DNA from: Legionella sp. W10-070
Lineage (GTDB): Bacteria > Pseudomonadota > Gammaproteobacteria > Legionellales > Legionellaceae
Assembly: GCF_900640175.1 (NCBI RefSeq)
Contig: NZ_CAAAJC010000005.1
Location: 1-64,000 of the forward strand
Direction: 5' to 3'
Length of the DNA: 64,000 nt
Shown: positions 38,743 through 48,781 of the stretch, in pieces
Position numbering within the stretch: position 1 is the first letter of the stretch
Layout: the number at the start of each line of letters is the position of its first letter
Translations under genes and position numbers: made by a program
The notes under the pieces: model-generated
What the model was told of the DNA's origin: nothing
What the model saw: only the letters and a program-made list of their open reading frames with translations
The model's database searches: none

Positions 38743-39315
38743 TTATCTCATACCGTGCCCTATCTTATTATCATCGGCAGGTTGCAAGATATTCTCGATA
38801 GTGTTTCGCTTTGTCCGCAGGTTAGAAATCAATAAGGAGGTAATTGACACTGCAATTTGGGTATAGGCCTCCTTGGCCGTCTCACTATCGAGCAAATTAT
38901 CCTTCCTGTAACCGGCCAAAGATTTTGTATACCCATCGTCATCAATGTTTAATCCATCAAGATAATGGTATAAATTCTCCCCTGTGGTCTTATTCTCTAT
39001 ATAATCATTAAATTTCTTCAGAAAATCGATATTTTCTGGAAATTGTCCCTGATTTGCGACTTTAATCAGGATTTCCCAGTGTTTATCTTCCAGCTTTTGT
39101 AAGTAATTGCCGCCTTGACGAACTGTTTCAATAAATTCATCAACCGTCTCAGGTTTGAGTTGCAGACTGCCTGCCCTCGCTTTTTGTTGGAAGGGGTTAG
39201 AAAAAAAACTCCCTAACGTCCTCCTTTTAGATTTGTTAGACTCAGCCTTTAAAGCAGCATCATTCAGGGAAGCCTTAGCGGTTTCTTTGCTTTTATCCTT
39301 GCGAAATAGAGACAT
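38743..39315 (-). CDS. Unknown soluble protein, 190 residues
   Basis: The family was not recognised. A very basic Lys/Ser-rich N-terminus (MSLFRKDKSKETAKASL, SNKSKRRTLGS) is followed by an alpha-helical body. No signal peptide or membrane segment. AAAAGGATG lies 6 bp before the ATG, so it is translated. It could be effector-like, as are several neighbours, but nothing in the sequence proves it. Confidence 0.65.
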   Translation of the reverse strand: MSLFRKDKSKETAKASLNDAALKAESNKSKRRTLGSFFSNPFQQKARAGSLQLKPETVDEFIETVRQGGNYLQKLEDKHWEILIKVANQGQFPENIDFLKKFNDYIENKTTGENLYHYLDGLNIDDDGYTKSLAGYRKDNLLDSETAKEAYTQIAVSITSLLISNLRTKRNTIENILQPADDNKIGHGMR

Positions 39316-39642
39316 AATAGCATCCTTTTTATTAGTCTATTTAGCAGTATAGTATAAAAAATACTGTGTGGTCGGATGCCTCTCAGGCAAATTCTGGCTT
39401 GCAAATCAGGTGCATTCTGTGTATAAAGGAATTTGTTTGCCGCATAAATAGACAAGATTATTAATGGAAAATTTTTTGCCCCCCCCCAAAAGTAATAACC
39501 CGTTCTTATTTGTTTTTGAGAAAATCTACTATTTTCTCGATTACCCTGCCACTACTCCGTTCATCGTCACTGTGGCCCCTGTGGCCATCTAACTCGCTAC
39601 CATCAATTACCTATCATCTAACAGCAAACATAAAGGCAAGTT
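39316..39642. other. 327-bp intergenic region
   Basis: It holds the promoter regions of two divergent genes. TATACT-like -10 boxes for the minus-strand gene lie at about 39340-39355. A run of nine C residues at 39479-39487 is the only unusual tract. No gene or RNA was recognised. Confidence 0.4.
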
Positions 39643-40782
39643 ATGCAACAGTACAAATCGGTTTTTATTTACGGGTTCGCAATTTTTGCAATGTTTTTTG
39701 GTTCTGGCAATTTGGTATTTCCACTGCAAATTGGCTACGCTGCAGGCGATAACTGGCTTCCTGGATTCCTGGGGCTGTTCGTTACCGGGATCTTGCTGCC
39801 CTTAACCGGGCTTTTTGTCATCAAATTGTACCGGGGAAACTACCATGCTTTTTTTGGCGAAACCGGCAAAATAGCCTCGGTATTATTACCTTTTTTTATG
39901 CTCTCCTTACTCGGTTCATTCGGCGTAGTGCCCCGTTGCATTACCGTTGCTTATGGTAGCCTTGGCTATCTTATACCCCATCTCAAACTTATTTTCTTTA
40001 GTTTTGTCTTCTGCACCCTGACTTTTTTCTTTTGCCTCAACGACAGGCTAATGATTAAATTATTGGGTAAATGGATGAGCCCAATTCTACTAATTACGCT
40101 TGTCATTCTAATTCTGATTGCGGCAGCCAAAGCGCCTGTTAGTACGGAACATATTGCAAGCAATACTGCCTTTATAAATGGTTTCACTACAGGTTATCAG
40201 ACCATGGATTTGTTTGCTGCTTTTTTCTTTTCTGCCCTGATATTTAATCAAATCCAGCAAGCGATGCCTGATGCAAGCAATCGGGAGATTGTATTATTTG
40301 CAATTAAACCCAGCATCCTTGGCGCAAGCCTGTTGGCGCTTATTTACCTGGGTTTTGTATTTCTTGGTTCTCATTATTCCCTGGCAATGAACAATACCGC
40401 TCCAGAATTGATGCTGCCAAGCATTGCCAGGCAAGCAATGGGTAATTATGCTACCTTATTCATTGGCGTTGCCATGTTCTTCTCTTGCCTGACAACAGCC
40501 GTCGCTCTCAATAATCTCTATGCCAGATACCTTTGTACCACCTTTAAGATACCAACTGATAAATTTTACCTGCCCCTATTGTTTACAACTGTTTCATCTT
40601 TTATCATTTCCCTCCTCGATTTCAAGGGTATTGCTGCATTTCTGGCTCCCATTCTCAAGCTGACTTATCCGGGCATTATTGCTTTAACGCTAACAGCCAT
40701 TATGACCAGAAAACGCCAGCCACTAAAAAAAGCAGTATTTTACACAATGACATTATGGATGTGTATGCCCGTTATGCATTAG
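39643..40782 (+). CDS. Branched-chain amino acid transporter (LIVCS/BrnQ family)
   Basis: An integral membrane cation symporter for Leu/Ile/Val. The N-terminal FAIFAMFFGSGNLVFPLQIG is the LIVCS signature, followed by about eleven hydrophobic helices. 379 residues is shorter than the E. coli BrnQ of about 440, mainly in loops and at the C-terminus. AAGGCAAG precedes the ATG. Uptake of branched-chain amino acids suits Legionella nutrition. Confidence 0.85.
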   Translation: MQQYKSVFIYGFAIFAMFFGSGNLVFPLQIGYAAGDNWLPGFLGLFVTGILLPLTGLFVIKLYRGNYHAFFGETGKIASVLLPFFMLSLLGSFGVVPRCITVAYGSLGYLIPHLKLIFFSFVFCTLTFFFCLNDRLMIKLLGKWMSPILLITLVILILIAAAKAPVSTEHIASNTAFINGFTTGYQTMDLFAAFFFSALIFNQIQQAMPDASNREIVLFAIKPSILGASLLALIYLGFVFLGSHYSLAMNNTAPELMLPSIARQAMGNYATLFIGVAMFFSCLTTAVALNNLYARYLCTTFKIPTDKFYLPLLFTTVSSFIISLLDFKGIAAFLAPILKLTYPGIIALTLTAIMTRKRQPLKKAVFYTMTLWMCMPVMH

Positions 40783-40804
40783 GCACCAGAAGGAGGGAAA
40801 TACC

Positions 40805-41467
40805 ATGCCCCTGTTTTTTAAAGAAAATTATGCTCATTCTTTTACACGACATACCCTTTCTTTACGGACATTACAAAAAAAACTAAACGATAAAAAGCAG
40901 GAATTAGAAAAACACGGACAAGCAGCAATAGCAGCGTTTTTCAGCAACGCCGCCACTGACATCGATCGGGTAATAGAGAATTACCAAACGCTCTTGATGA
41001 ATGCCAGCATAATCCAGGATAAAAGAAATTTAATTCGTGAGTATGCAACCCTGATCAGTCATCTGGAACGCATTGCAGAAGACCCTCAAGATAGTAAATC
41101 GCAGGAGTTTATTAACAACATTCAATCGAATAATGCCAGTTTACCAGCCAAAGCTTCCCTGAGCCGGGTAGGTAATGCCCTTGCAGCCCTATTCTGGTTT
41201 AGTGTCGGCATCATTGCGGTCACTGCGTTTTTACTGTCAATCGCCATCATTCCCGAAGTACCTTTGCTCGGTGCAGGCTTGCTGGCTGCCTCAACAGGCT
41301 TAATGACTTATTCCTATATCCGGCTTCTTGATAACATTGACGAACTATTTGGTGAAAAAGCCTTCTATCAAAATAATCGCTTAAAAAATCAGGATGACCT
41401 TCAACTTTTAACAGATATGCAAACTGCCTGTGGAGAAGGACAAAAACTGTCTTTTCCCTGCGTCTAA
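40805..41467 (+). CDS. Unknown protein with a membrane hairpin, 220 residues
   Basis: The family was not recognised. Residues 1-115 are charged and helical (coiled coil near LQKKLNDKKQELEKHGQAA). Two adjacent hydrophobic helices follow at about 125-150 and 155-175 (WFSVGIIAVTAFLLSIAII, GAGLLAASTGLMTYSY), then a polar tail of 45 residues. A strong AGGAGGG lies 9 bp before the ATG, 22 bp after the transporter gene. This coil-hairpin-tail layout is common among Legionella proteins of the effector type. Confidence 0.65.
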   Translation: MPLFFKENYAHSFTRHTLSLRTLQKKLNDKKQELEKHGQAAIAAFFSNAATDIDRVIENYQTLLMNASIIQDKRNLIREYATLISHLERIAEDPQDSKSQEFINNIQSNNASLPAKASLSRVGNALAALFWFSVGIIAVTAFLLSIAIIPEVPLLGAGLLAASTGLMTYSYIRLLDNIDELFGEKAFYQNNRLKNQDDLQLLTDMQTACGEGQKLSFPCV

Positions 41468-41617
41468 AAACTATAAATCTTTACGTAATTCAGAGCTACT
41501 CTGAATAGCCAGACAAATTGCTTAATATTTTTTCATCTTCCTAATGCTTTTAATGTTCACTTAATAATTAGTCTTTATGATTCATATATAGTCCCCAGAC
41601 CCTTTTTGGTACTAACG

Positions 41618-44506
41618 ATGAAACGAAAAATTATTTTTGCTACTGCTATGCAGCTTATCGATTCTTTAGAAATACTTAAAGCTCAGATAGCAGGAAAAAA
41701 GGAACCAGAAGAAAGTCTTTTAGCCTATGTTAGCGATTTATTCATAGATCTCCAAAAAAATCTCTCCTCGGTTGCAAGCCCACCTTTAGACTTGGAAGCT
41801 TCCACGCAATTGATGACCTTCAGTGAAAAAATGAAGACGTTATTGTCTGAGCAGACGATTGAGCAAGCAGTTGGCAATATTAAAAAAATCCTTGGCTCGT
41901 TGAAATTAGAAGTACCTGACATGCTCTTTTTATTAACAGCCCCCTTTGATGAAGAAGCAAAAACAGGGGATGGACAATATGCCAAATCATTGGTCGAGGG
42001 CTTTAGCCAATATGGCAGCCAAACGGAATGTATCTGGTTAAAACAGAAGGATAAACATTATAACCTTGTTGCTCCAGAGGGAGTAAAACCAATACCTGCC
42101 GATACCGTTCCCAGTGTTTATGTCTTGCAGCCCGTAGCCAATGGACAAACGGTAATCAGCGGTTATCAATATCTGACCAAGGAAGCGCGAAAGATAGCAG
42201 AAGAGAGGATTAAAGGTAACGTCACCTTGAGAACACCGCAAGTAATACAAGATGCACGAGGTAACTTAGAATTAATTGCTTACCGAAATACCAATGAGAT
42301 TACAAGAATACTTGAGGAAAAAGACATACAGGCACATATTGATGCCGTCGTCAAACAGCGGGAAGAGGCAGAAACAGAATATTCTGTAGCCGACAAGGAA
42401 TTATCTGACCTGAGTGAAACAAAAGTAATTTATAACAAGTTGTCCTTATGGAAATCAAAGCTCGCCAGGTTACTCAATGAAAAGGAGCGAGACACTCAGA
42501 AAATATCCAGCACACTGAAAAAACTGAACCAATGCTTATCAACCAATGGAATTGCCGAGCCTGTTGCTTACCAGGATTTTATTAATCATCGAGCGCCCCT
42601 GCAATTGCTGATTAAGATTATTAAGCCCGGTGAAGACCTGTTAAAAGGAACCGAACAAAAACTGCTGCAAGCCAAAGAAAAACTAAAAGCATTTGATCTG
42701 GCCCTGGAGCTGTTAAATAACCTGAAGCAGCAGTTTGAACCTTCTTCATACGATGAAGAAAAATTAATATCCATTATTAATCAACTTTCCGGAATAAGCG
42801 ACAGTTATTATGATATTGAAAATCAAGCGGTTGGCAAATTTACTGCTCGTAAGCCTGCCACAGCCCAACAATTCTATAAAGTACTTGAAATTGCAAGACA
42901 AGATCCAGATAGAAAAATAATTATTGCTCAGCTAATTCAGACGATGTCAGACCTTGGCAAAGATAAGCAATGTGGCATTGATATCCACATCCGCCCACCA
43001 GATACCGGGGCTTTCATCATGCCAGAGGATATCGTTTTGTTTAAGGAAAACGGGCTGACTGTTAATATCACCGTTCATGAATATAAACAAAACTACACCA
43101 GGCCTCATTTGCAGAAAATGACGCATGACTTACTCAGAGAAGCAGATACGGTGTTATTTTTTAATGAAAAAGATAAAAATAACGCAGTCAAAGCCTCTCT
43201 CTGTGGCGACCTGGATCATTCCCGCAAATCTGAAAGAAACTGGCCGATTGAAACCTATGACTTACAAAGCAAAGCAGGATTAACCGTCGCTTCACAGGTA
43301 CTGAGCGGCAAGCCCATGCGACCAGAATTGATAATCCAAAAAGAGCCTAACATCTTAAGTTTTGGAACAATACGCCCAGGCAAAGGGTTTGAAGAAGCAT
43401 TAAGTATCGCTAAAGCAATTAAGGTGCAGGAGCAAAGTATAAAGAAAACCCTGACTCATCCGCCCAAAGTCCTTGTTGCAGGCGATCCTCAATACAATGA
43501 ATTAATGCAACAGCTCTTTATCGAACGCTATGGAAAAGAGCTTGTAAGCGGGTATCAACAACTCTCCCCCTGCTCTTTTCTCTCTCAGCAAAGTAAGGAA
43601 AAGAGACAATATTGGCAGACTGCCAAAAGGGTTCTGGAGGAAAAAATTAAACAAGAAGGATTGGAGTTAAATAATCCCTACCTGGAAATTTACCCCTGGT
43701 GCGAACCAAGTGAATTAGCTGAATTAAAAAACAGGAGTAAATACGTATGCCGTATGGATGACATGGGGATGCGAAATAACGGCTCTGCCATCATAAGTGT
43801 TCTCGATGTGGGGGTTGTATACACCAAATGGGGTTGCGTAACCGGTAAAGAGTACTACCCTGTCGAGACGAGCAAGTACCCTAAAGGAAGCCATGGAGAT
43901 GCTGTTGATTTGGGAGAGAAGAAGTATGGTCTGCATCACGGCAAGAAAATCTGGAATTCTAAAGAAAAAATTGAGTCGGATTACAAGCGTCGAGGGCTTG
44001 CTCGAGACCCCGTTAAGGATATCCTTACCTCCATCCTTGGAAGAGAGCTGGATCAGCAGTCACATGCTGACACCCCTGCTGCCTCTAAAAATTATCAGAC
44101 AGTGGTTGCTGCCCAGCAGTTGCTAACCGCTAGATTCACTTTGCAAAATGGGGTACGTAATCTCCAGCAAGCGTTTATCCAGGCAGTCGAAACACACAAA
44201 GTCCTATCGCCTCATCCTGAAGAAGCTGTGCTGGAAAAAAGCAGCAATGTAGAAGATGAAGGAACAATGATAGCGCCAGAAGAAACTGCCGCAGAGAAGG
44301 TAATTGTTAAAGAAGAGCGCAAAAAATCAAGTACTGAGCGATATAAAAACCTGGGAGCTTATGCTAAAAAAATGATGTTCCTTGCCCACCAGGAAAATAG
44401 CGAATTGCTGAAAAAGACATTAGTAAAACATGCAAACGAAGAAGAAAAGCAACAATCAACCAGCGAGAGTACTATCAAAAAGCCTATACTGATAGAAGGG
44501 CCATAA
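41618..44506 (+). CDS. Large glycosyltransferase-like protein, candidate effector (962 residues)
   Basis: Start is the ATG at 41618; a TTG at 41606 is in frame. An N-terminal 210 residues contain a Rossmann-like segment MLFLLTAPFDEEAKTGDG. A coiled coil covers about 240-380. A GT-B style C-domain starts near 577 with LSFGTIRPGKGFEEAL (like the GT4 KG motif) and continues with LEIYPWCEPSELAEL and RNNGSAIISVLDVGVVYTKW, where an acceptor/nucleotide loop would lie. The last 120 residues are Glu/Lys-rich. No signal or membrane segment. Size, layout and the neighbouring ankyrin gene suggest a Dot/Icm substrate; sugar and target are unknown. Confidence 0.65.
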   Translation: MKRKIIFATAMQLIDSLEILKAQIAGKKEPEESLLAYVSDLFIDLQKNLSSVASPPLDLEASTQLMTFSEKMKTLLSEQTIEQAVGNIKKILGSLKLEVPDMLFLLTAPFDEEAKTGDGQYAKSLVEGFSQYGSQTECIWLKQKDKHYNLVAPEGVKPIPADTVPSVYVLQPVANGQTVISGYQYLTKEARKIAEERIKGNVTLRTPQVIQDARGNLELIAYRNTNEITRILEEKDIQAHIDAVVKQREEAETEYSVADKELSDLSETKVIYNKLSLWKSKLARLLNEKERDTQKISSTLKKLNQCLSTNGIAEPVAYQDFINHRAPLQLLIKIIKPGEDLLKGTEQKLLQAKEKLKAFDLALELLNNLKQQFEPSSYDEEKLISIINQLSGISDSYYDIENQAVGKFTARKPATAQQFYKVLEIARQDPDRKIIIAQLIQTMSDLGKDKQCGIDIHIRPPDTGAFIMPEDIVLFKENGLTVNITVHEYKQNYTRPHLQKMTHDLLREADTVLFFNEKDKNNAVKASLCGDLDHSRKSERNWPIETYDLQSKAGLTVASQVLSGKPMRPELIIQKEPNILSFGTIRPGKGFEEALSIAKAIKVQEQSIKKTLTHPPKVLVAGDPQYNELMQQLFIERYGKELVSGYQQLSPCSFLSQQSKEKRQYWQTAKRVLEEKIKQEGLELNNPYLEIYPWCEPSELAELKNRSKYVCRMDDMGMRNNGSAIISVLDVGVVYTKWGCVTGKEYYPVETSKYPKGSHGDAVDLGEKKYGLHHGKKIWNSKEKIESDYKRRGLARDPVKDILTSILGRELDQQSHADTPAASKNYQTVVAAQQLLTARFTLQNGVRNLQQAFIQAVETHKVLSPHPEEAVLEKSSNVEDEGTMIAPEETAAEKVIVKEERKKSSTERYKNLGAYAKKMMFLAHQENSELLKKTLVKHANEEEKQQSTSESTIKKPILIEGP

Positions 44507-44604
44507 CCTCCGTGATATCTGCGTGCTATCTTGAAACAATTGATGAAGGTTAGTCTGTCTTCAAGATGGCCGCATTTTTATACAGGATTTAAGAAGGAAC
44601 AGAA

Positions 44605-45936
44605 TTGGATAACGAGGACTTCATGGATAAAACATTATTTCCCAGAAAAGCTAATAAATTGGATGTCTTGCTGCGTAATGCGAATTTGGGGGCGCCTACT
44701 GCCCTCAATCAAGTTCATGCCTATCTTGAGGGCTTTGATCTTGACGAACTGATTTTATTATTGGCAGAAAATAAAGAATTACTGACTCGATTAATGGATG
44801 ACCGCTATAAAGCATTCTGGGATGGTGAGTTACAGAGTGTTGGCCTGGATGACGAAACAGGTTTTAGATTTCAAATACCTCAGTTCATGTCTTCTCTTGG
44901 CTATTTGCTTGGTTATTTTCATTTTCTTGAGTTGCTGGAGGAGTCTGCAGAGACTAAGGCAAACTGCGATGCATTCTTTGTCCTTGCCCAGGAATGGCAT
45001 TCTTATCATGCCCTGAATATGGGCTTCCAACAGCTGATTACAACCATACTTAAGGAAAAACTGACAGGAGACCAGCCCGATTATTTAACTATCCTGCAAG
45101 GTGAAACACCCTACCATGGAACGCCAGGCTATTTATTGATAGCCAATTATTTTTATTATTTATCCCAAGCGATGAAAACGGAAGCCTATAAAATCAAAAA
45201 CATGGAACAGCAGCAGGACATGCTGCTTCAGTCTGACAACTTTTTACTAGAGGCACTATCCTACCTAGAGGTAGCAGAGTTGCTAGAGCATGATTCTCAA
45301 AGTGAAATCCATAATGCATACTTTGGTGAGTCATTAGGGGCATCCAATCCTTTGGGGATAGACTCTATTGCCGAAATGAAACGGTTATTAAGGCGAGCTT
45401 ATGGAAAAGAGATCCCAGCCAACGATTTAAAGCAAATAAAACAATTTGCCCAGACTACATCAGGAATTTTTAGAAAAATCCATCATGATGAAACTTTAGC
45501 CCGAGAGAAGGCCAGAAATAGTGATTCTGAGCAATATAACGAACCCCCTTTGTTAACTGCGGCAAGATTAAATGAACCAGAAGAGTTAAAGGATCTCCTT
45601 TTAGCGGGGGCGGATGTAAAAACCGTTGACCACAGAGGCAATACGGCATTGCACCTGGCTGTCATCTTGAATCACTCCAGTATTGTACAATACTTGCTTG
45701 AGCAAGATACTTCCCTGCTTGACATAAAAAACAAAGCTGGCGATAAGGCTATCGATTTGGCTGACAATCCTGAAATGAAAACACGATTATCATCATCGCT
45801 TAAGCGGTATTACTCCGAACACAATCGAAACCTATACTACAATACGGCTCCTCCCGTGCCCCCACCGCCGGAGACCCCTGCCGAACAAGACAGTACTACT
45901 TTTGGCTATTACAAAGGCAGAGGGGAGTTAGAATAG
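44605..45936 (+). CDS. Ankyrin-repeat protein, candidate Dot/Icm effector
   Basis: 443 residues from the TTG at 44605, which has AGAAGGA 6 bp before it; an ATG at 44623 with GAGGA is nearly as good. The first 300 residues are helical and unassigned. Ankyrin repeats follow at about 310-395, including NTALHLAVILNHSSIVQYLL. The end is proline-rich (APPVPPPPETPAEQ), then an acidic ...GRGELE terminus. Ankyrin proteins are among the best-known Legionella effector groups. It lies 99 bp behind the glycosyltransferase-like gene. Confidence 0.75.
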   Translation: MDNEDFMDKTLFPRKANKLDVLLRNANLGAPTALNQVHAYLEGFDLDELILLLAENKELLTRLMDDRYKAFWDGELQSVGLDDETGFRFQIPQFMSSLGYLLGYFHFLELLEESAETKANCDAFFVLAQEWHSYHALNMGFQQLITTILKEKLTGDQPDYLTILQGETPYHGTPGYLLIANYFYYLSQAMKTEAYKIKNMEQQQDMLLQSDNFLLEALSYLEVAELLEHDSQSEIHNAYFGESLGASNPLGIDSIAEMKRLLRRAYGKEIPANDLKQIKQFAQTTSGIFRKIHHDETLAREKARNSDSEQYNEPPLLTAARLNEPEELKDLLLAGADVKTVDHRGNTALHLAVILNHSSIVQYLLEQDTSLLDIKNKAGDKAIDLADNPEMKTRLSSSLKRYYSEHNRNLYYNTAPPVPPPPETPAEQDSTTFGYYKGRGELE

Positions 45937-46034
45937 GATTTTTTGTGTGATCAGTATATAATGACAAATTCATGAACACACACTGCTTTGCTATTATTAG
46001 ATAGTTCCGCTTTTAGTCCCAACACAGGTCATTT

Positions 46035-47858
46035 ATGATTGAAAAAATTCGCAACATTGCCATTATTGCCCACGTCGATCATGGCAAAACTACCCTGGTC
46101 GATAAATTACTGCAACAAACCGGTACCTTAAACGAAAGGGCTCCTAAAGTGGAGCGGGTAATGGATTCCAATGCCCTGGAAAAAGAGCGCGGTATTACCA
46201 TTCTGGCTAAAAATACCTGCGTACATTGGCAGGATTATCAGATTAACATCGTTGACACCCCGGGACATGCTGACTTTGGCGGCGAGGTAGAACGTATCTT
46301 ATCCATGGTTGACAGCGTTTTATTATTAGTCGATGCGGTAGACGGTCCCATGCCCCAAACCCGCTTCGTTACTCAAAAAGCCTTTGCCCGTGGATTGAAT
46401 CCCATTGTTGTCATCAACAAAATTGACCGCCCCGGGGCTAGGCCGCATTGGGTCATGGATCAGGTTTTTGATCTGTTTGATAACCTCGGAGCCACCGATA
46501 AGCAATTGGATTTCCCGGTAGTCTATGCTTCCGCCCTGAATGGTTATGCCAAGCTTGATTTGGAAGATGAAGCCAGTGATATGAGCGCCCTTTTACAAAC
46601 AATTATCGAGCAGGTAGCACCTCCTGCCGTGGATGAAGAAGGCCCATTTCAGATGCAAATCAGCTCCCTGGATTACTCATCTTACGTTGGCACCATTGGT
46701 ATTGGCCGAGTCACCCGCGGCCAGGTCAAGGCAAAATCGCCTGTAAAAATTATTGATAAGGAAGGAAACATCCGCAGTGGCCGTTTGTTGCAGTTGCTTG
46801 GCTTTAAAGGGCTGGAGCGCGTTGAAATAGAAGAAGCCAGAGCGGGCGATATCATTGCCATCACCGGGGTTGAGCAACTTAATATTTCCGACACTCTCTG
46901 TGATCCCAACCATGTTGAGGCATTGCCAGCCCTGACAGTAGACGAGCCGACCATCAGCATGATGTTTCAGGTCAATGATTCACCCTTTGCAGGCCAGGAA
47001 GGAAAATTTGTTACCAGCCGCAAGCTTAGAGAGCGGTTGCAAACCGAGTTACTGCACAATGTAGCCTTGCGGGTAGAAGATACCGAAGATCCTGATAAAT
47101 TCAGGGTGTCCGGCCGAGGTGAATTACATATATCCATTTTAATTGAAAACATGCGCCGTGAAGGTTATGAGCTTGCCATCTGTAAGCCTGAGGTTATCAT
47201 GCGCGAAGAAAATGGCGAGCAGCAAGAACCTTATGAACGGTTGACCGTTGATGTGGAAGAGAATCATCAGGGTACCATTATGGAAAAGCTCGGCGAGCGC
47301 CGTGGTGAGCTGCAGAATATGCTTCCTGATGGCAAAGGCCGGGTACGTCTGGATTATATTATTCCAACGCGCGGCTTGATTGGTTTCCATACCGAATTTT
47401 TATCCAGCACCTCAGGCACAGGGTTAATGTACCATGTTTATGATCATTATGGCCCAGCCTTTCGCGGACGTATTGGCAAGCGAAATAACGGCGTGCTGAT
47501 TGCCAATTGCCAGGGGGCTGCACGGGCTTTTGCCCTGTTCAATTTACAGGAACGAGGCCGCTTGTTCATTGAACCACAAACGGTTTGTTATGAAGGGATG
47601 GTTGTCGGTATTCATGCACGGGATAATGATTTGGTTGTCAATGTCACCAAAGAGAAACAATTAACCAATATCAGGGCATCAGGCAGTGACGAGAACATCC
47701 TCCTTACACCGCCAATTAAATTCTCCCTCGAGCAGGCACTGGAATTTATTGATGATGACGAACTGGTAGAGGTTACACCACAATCCATTCGCATACGTAA
47801 AAAGGCATTAAAAGAACATGAGCGCAAACGAGCCTCCAGAGCAGCCAGCGAAGATTAA
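46035..47858 (+). CDS. typA: Ribosome-associated GTPase TypA/BipA
   Basis: A translational GTPase of the EF-G family linked to stress, low-temperature growth and ribosome assembly. G1 AHVDHGKTT is near residue 12, G2 ERGITI, G3 [10 protein letters not shown], and G4 NKIDRPGAR. Domains II, III and V and the BipA-specific C-terminus follow; 607 residues, full length. A TATAAT at 45957-45962 is a candidate -10. Confidence 0.96.
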   Translation: MIEKIRNIAIIAHVDHGKTTLVDKLLQQTGTLNERAPKVERVMDSNALEKERGITILAKNTCVHWQDYQINIVDTPGHADFGGEVERILSMVDSVLLLVDAVDGPMPQTRFVTQKAFARGLNPIVVINKIDRPGARPHWVMDQVFDLFDNLGATDKQLDFPVVYASALNGYAKLDLEDEASDMSALLQTIIEQVAPPAVDEEGPFQMQISSLDYSSYVGTIGIGRVTRGQVKAKSPVKIIDKEGNIRSGRLLQLLGFKGLERVEIEEARAGDIIAITGVEQLNISDTLCDPNHVEALPALTVDEPTISMMFQVNDSPFAGQEGKFVTSRKLRERLQTELLHNVALRVEDTEDPDKFRVSGRGELHISILIENMRREGYELAICKPEVIMREENGEQQEPYERLTVDVEENHQGTIMEKLGERRGELQNMLPDGKGRVRLDYIIPTRGLIGFHTEFLSSTSGTGLMYHVYDHYGPAFRGRIGKRNNGVLIANCQGAARAFALFNLQERGRLFIEPQTVCYEGMVVGIHARDNDLVVNVTKEKQLTNIRASGSDENILLTPPIKFSLEQALEFIDDDELVEVTPQSIRIRKKALKEHERKRASRAASED

Positions 47859-47891
47859 ACATTAATATCGTAAAGAGCAGCTAATCAGCAA

Positions 47892-48779
47892 ATGAAACAG
47901 AAATTCAAACGCGTTATTTTGTATGCACGCCAGCATCGCGCAAATCAGGGTGTTAACGAAAGTTTACACCGCTTGGTTGATTTCTTGCAGCAGGAGAAAG
48001 TAGACACCTTTTTAGATATTGATACCGCAACCTATTTTGATGTTGATTTACCAACCCTTGCCCGCAACGCCATGGGTAAAAAGCAGGATTTGATTGTGGT
48101 TGTCGGTGGAGATGGCAGCCTGCTTTCTGCCGCACGCATGGCAATTAAGGTCAACGTCCCGGTTATCGGTATCAACAGGGGCCGCCTTGGGTTCTTAACT
48201 GACATTTCACCCAACGATATAGAATCCTGTCTCAGTGCGGTTTTAGCAGGCCGGTACGAGGAAGAATTACGTTTCTTATTACATACCCGCATTCATGATG
48301 GAGAAACCATTTATTTTCAAGGCGATGCACTTAACGATGTCGTGCTGGGGCGTGGCAATGAAACCCATTTAATTGAGTTTGATGTCTTTATCAATCAGCG
48401 TTTTGTCAGCCGTTATCGCTCGGATGGCTTGATTCTGTCAACCCCAACCGGTTCAACAGCCTACGCCTTATCGGCGGGAGGCCCTATCATGCATCCGCAA
48501 CTTAATGCCATCGTGCTGGTTCCGATGTTTTCCCATAGCCTGAGTTCAAGACCGCTGGTGGTTAGTGCCGAAGTAAAAATTGATCTGAAAATCAGTGAAC
48601 GCAATGAAAGTGATCTGCGGATCAGTTGTGATGGCCATGAGTCCCGCCTGGTAAAACCAGGACAGCTGGTCTCTATTGAAAAAAATGCCCAGCAACTTCG
48701 CTTGCTTCATCCCAATGATTATCATTATTATGATACCTTAAGAATTAAGTTGGGCTGGGAATCAAAAAATCAGGACTAA
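47892..48779 (+). CDS. nadK: NAD kinase
   Basis: It phosphorylates NAD to NADP with [18 protein letters not shown] (GGDG motif), GRLGFLTDI, the NDVVLGRG segment and [20 protein letters not shown] are the conserved parts. 295 residues, normal. It lies 33 bp after typA and 2 bp before recN, so nadK-recN are coupled. Confidence 0.95.
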   Translation: MKQKFKRVILYARQHRANQGVNESLHRLVDFLQQEKVDTFLDIDTATYFDVDLPTLARNAMGKKQDLIVVVGGDGSLLSAARMAIKVNVPVIGINRGRLGFLTDISPNDIESCLSAVLAGRYEEELRFLLHTRIHDGETIYFQGDALNDVVLGRGNETHLIEFDVFINQRFVSRYRSDGLILSTPTGSTAYALSAGGPIMHPQLNAIVLVPMFSHSLSSRPLVVSAEVKIDLKISERNESDLRISCDGHESRLVKPGQLVSIEKNAQQLRLLHPNDYHYYDTLRIKLGWESKNQD

Positions 48780-48781
48780 TC

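Noticed and set aside
39479-39487. Run of nine C residues as a phase-variation tract
   Set aside because: It is not inside a coding region and not between a -35 and -10 that I can identify.
44528-44567. ATCTTGAA / TTCAAGAT stem before the ankyrin gene as a terminator
   Set aside because: Only 8 bp with a 24-nt loop and no U-run; too weak to list.
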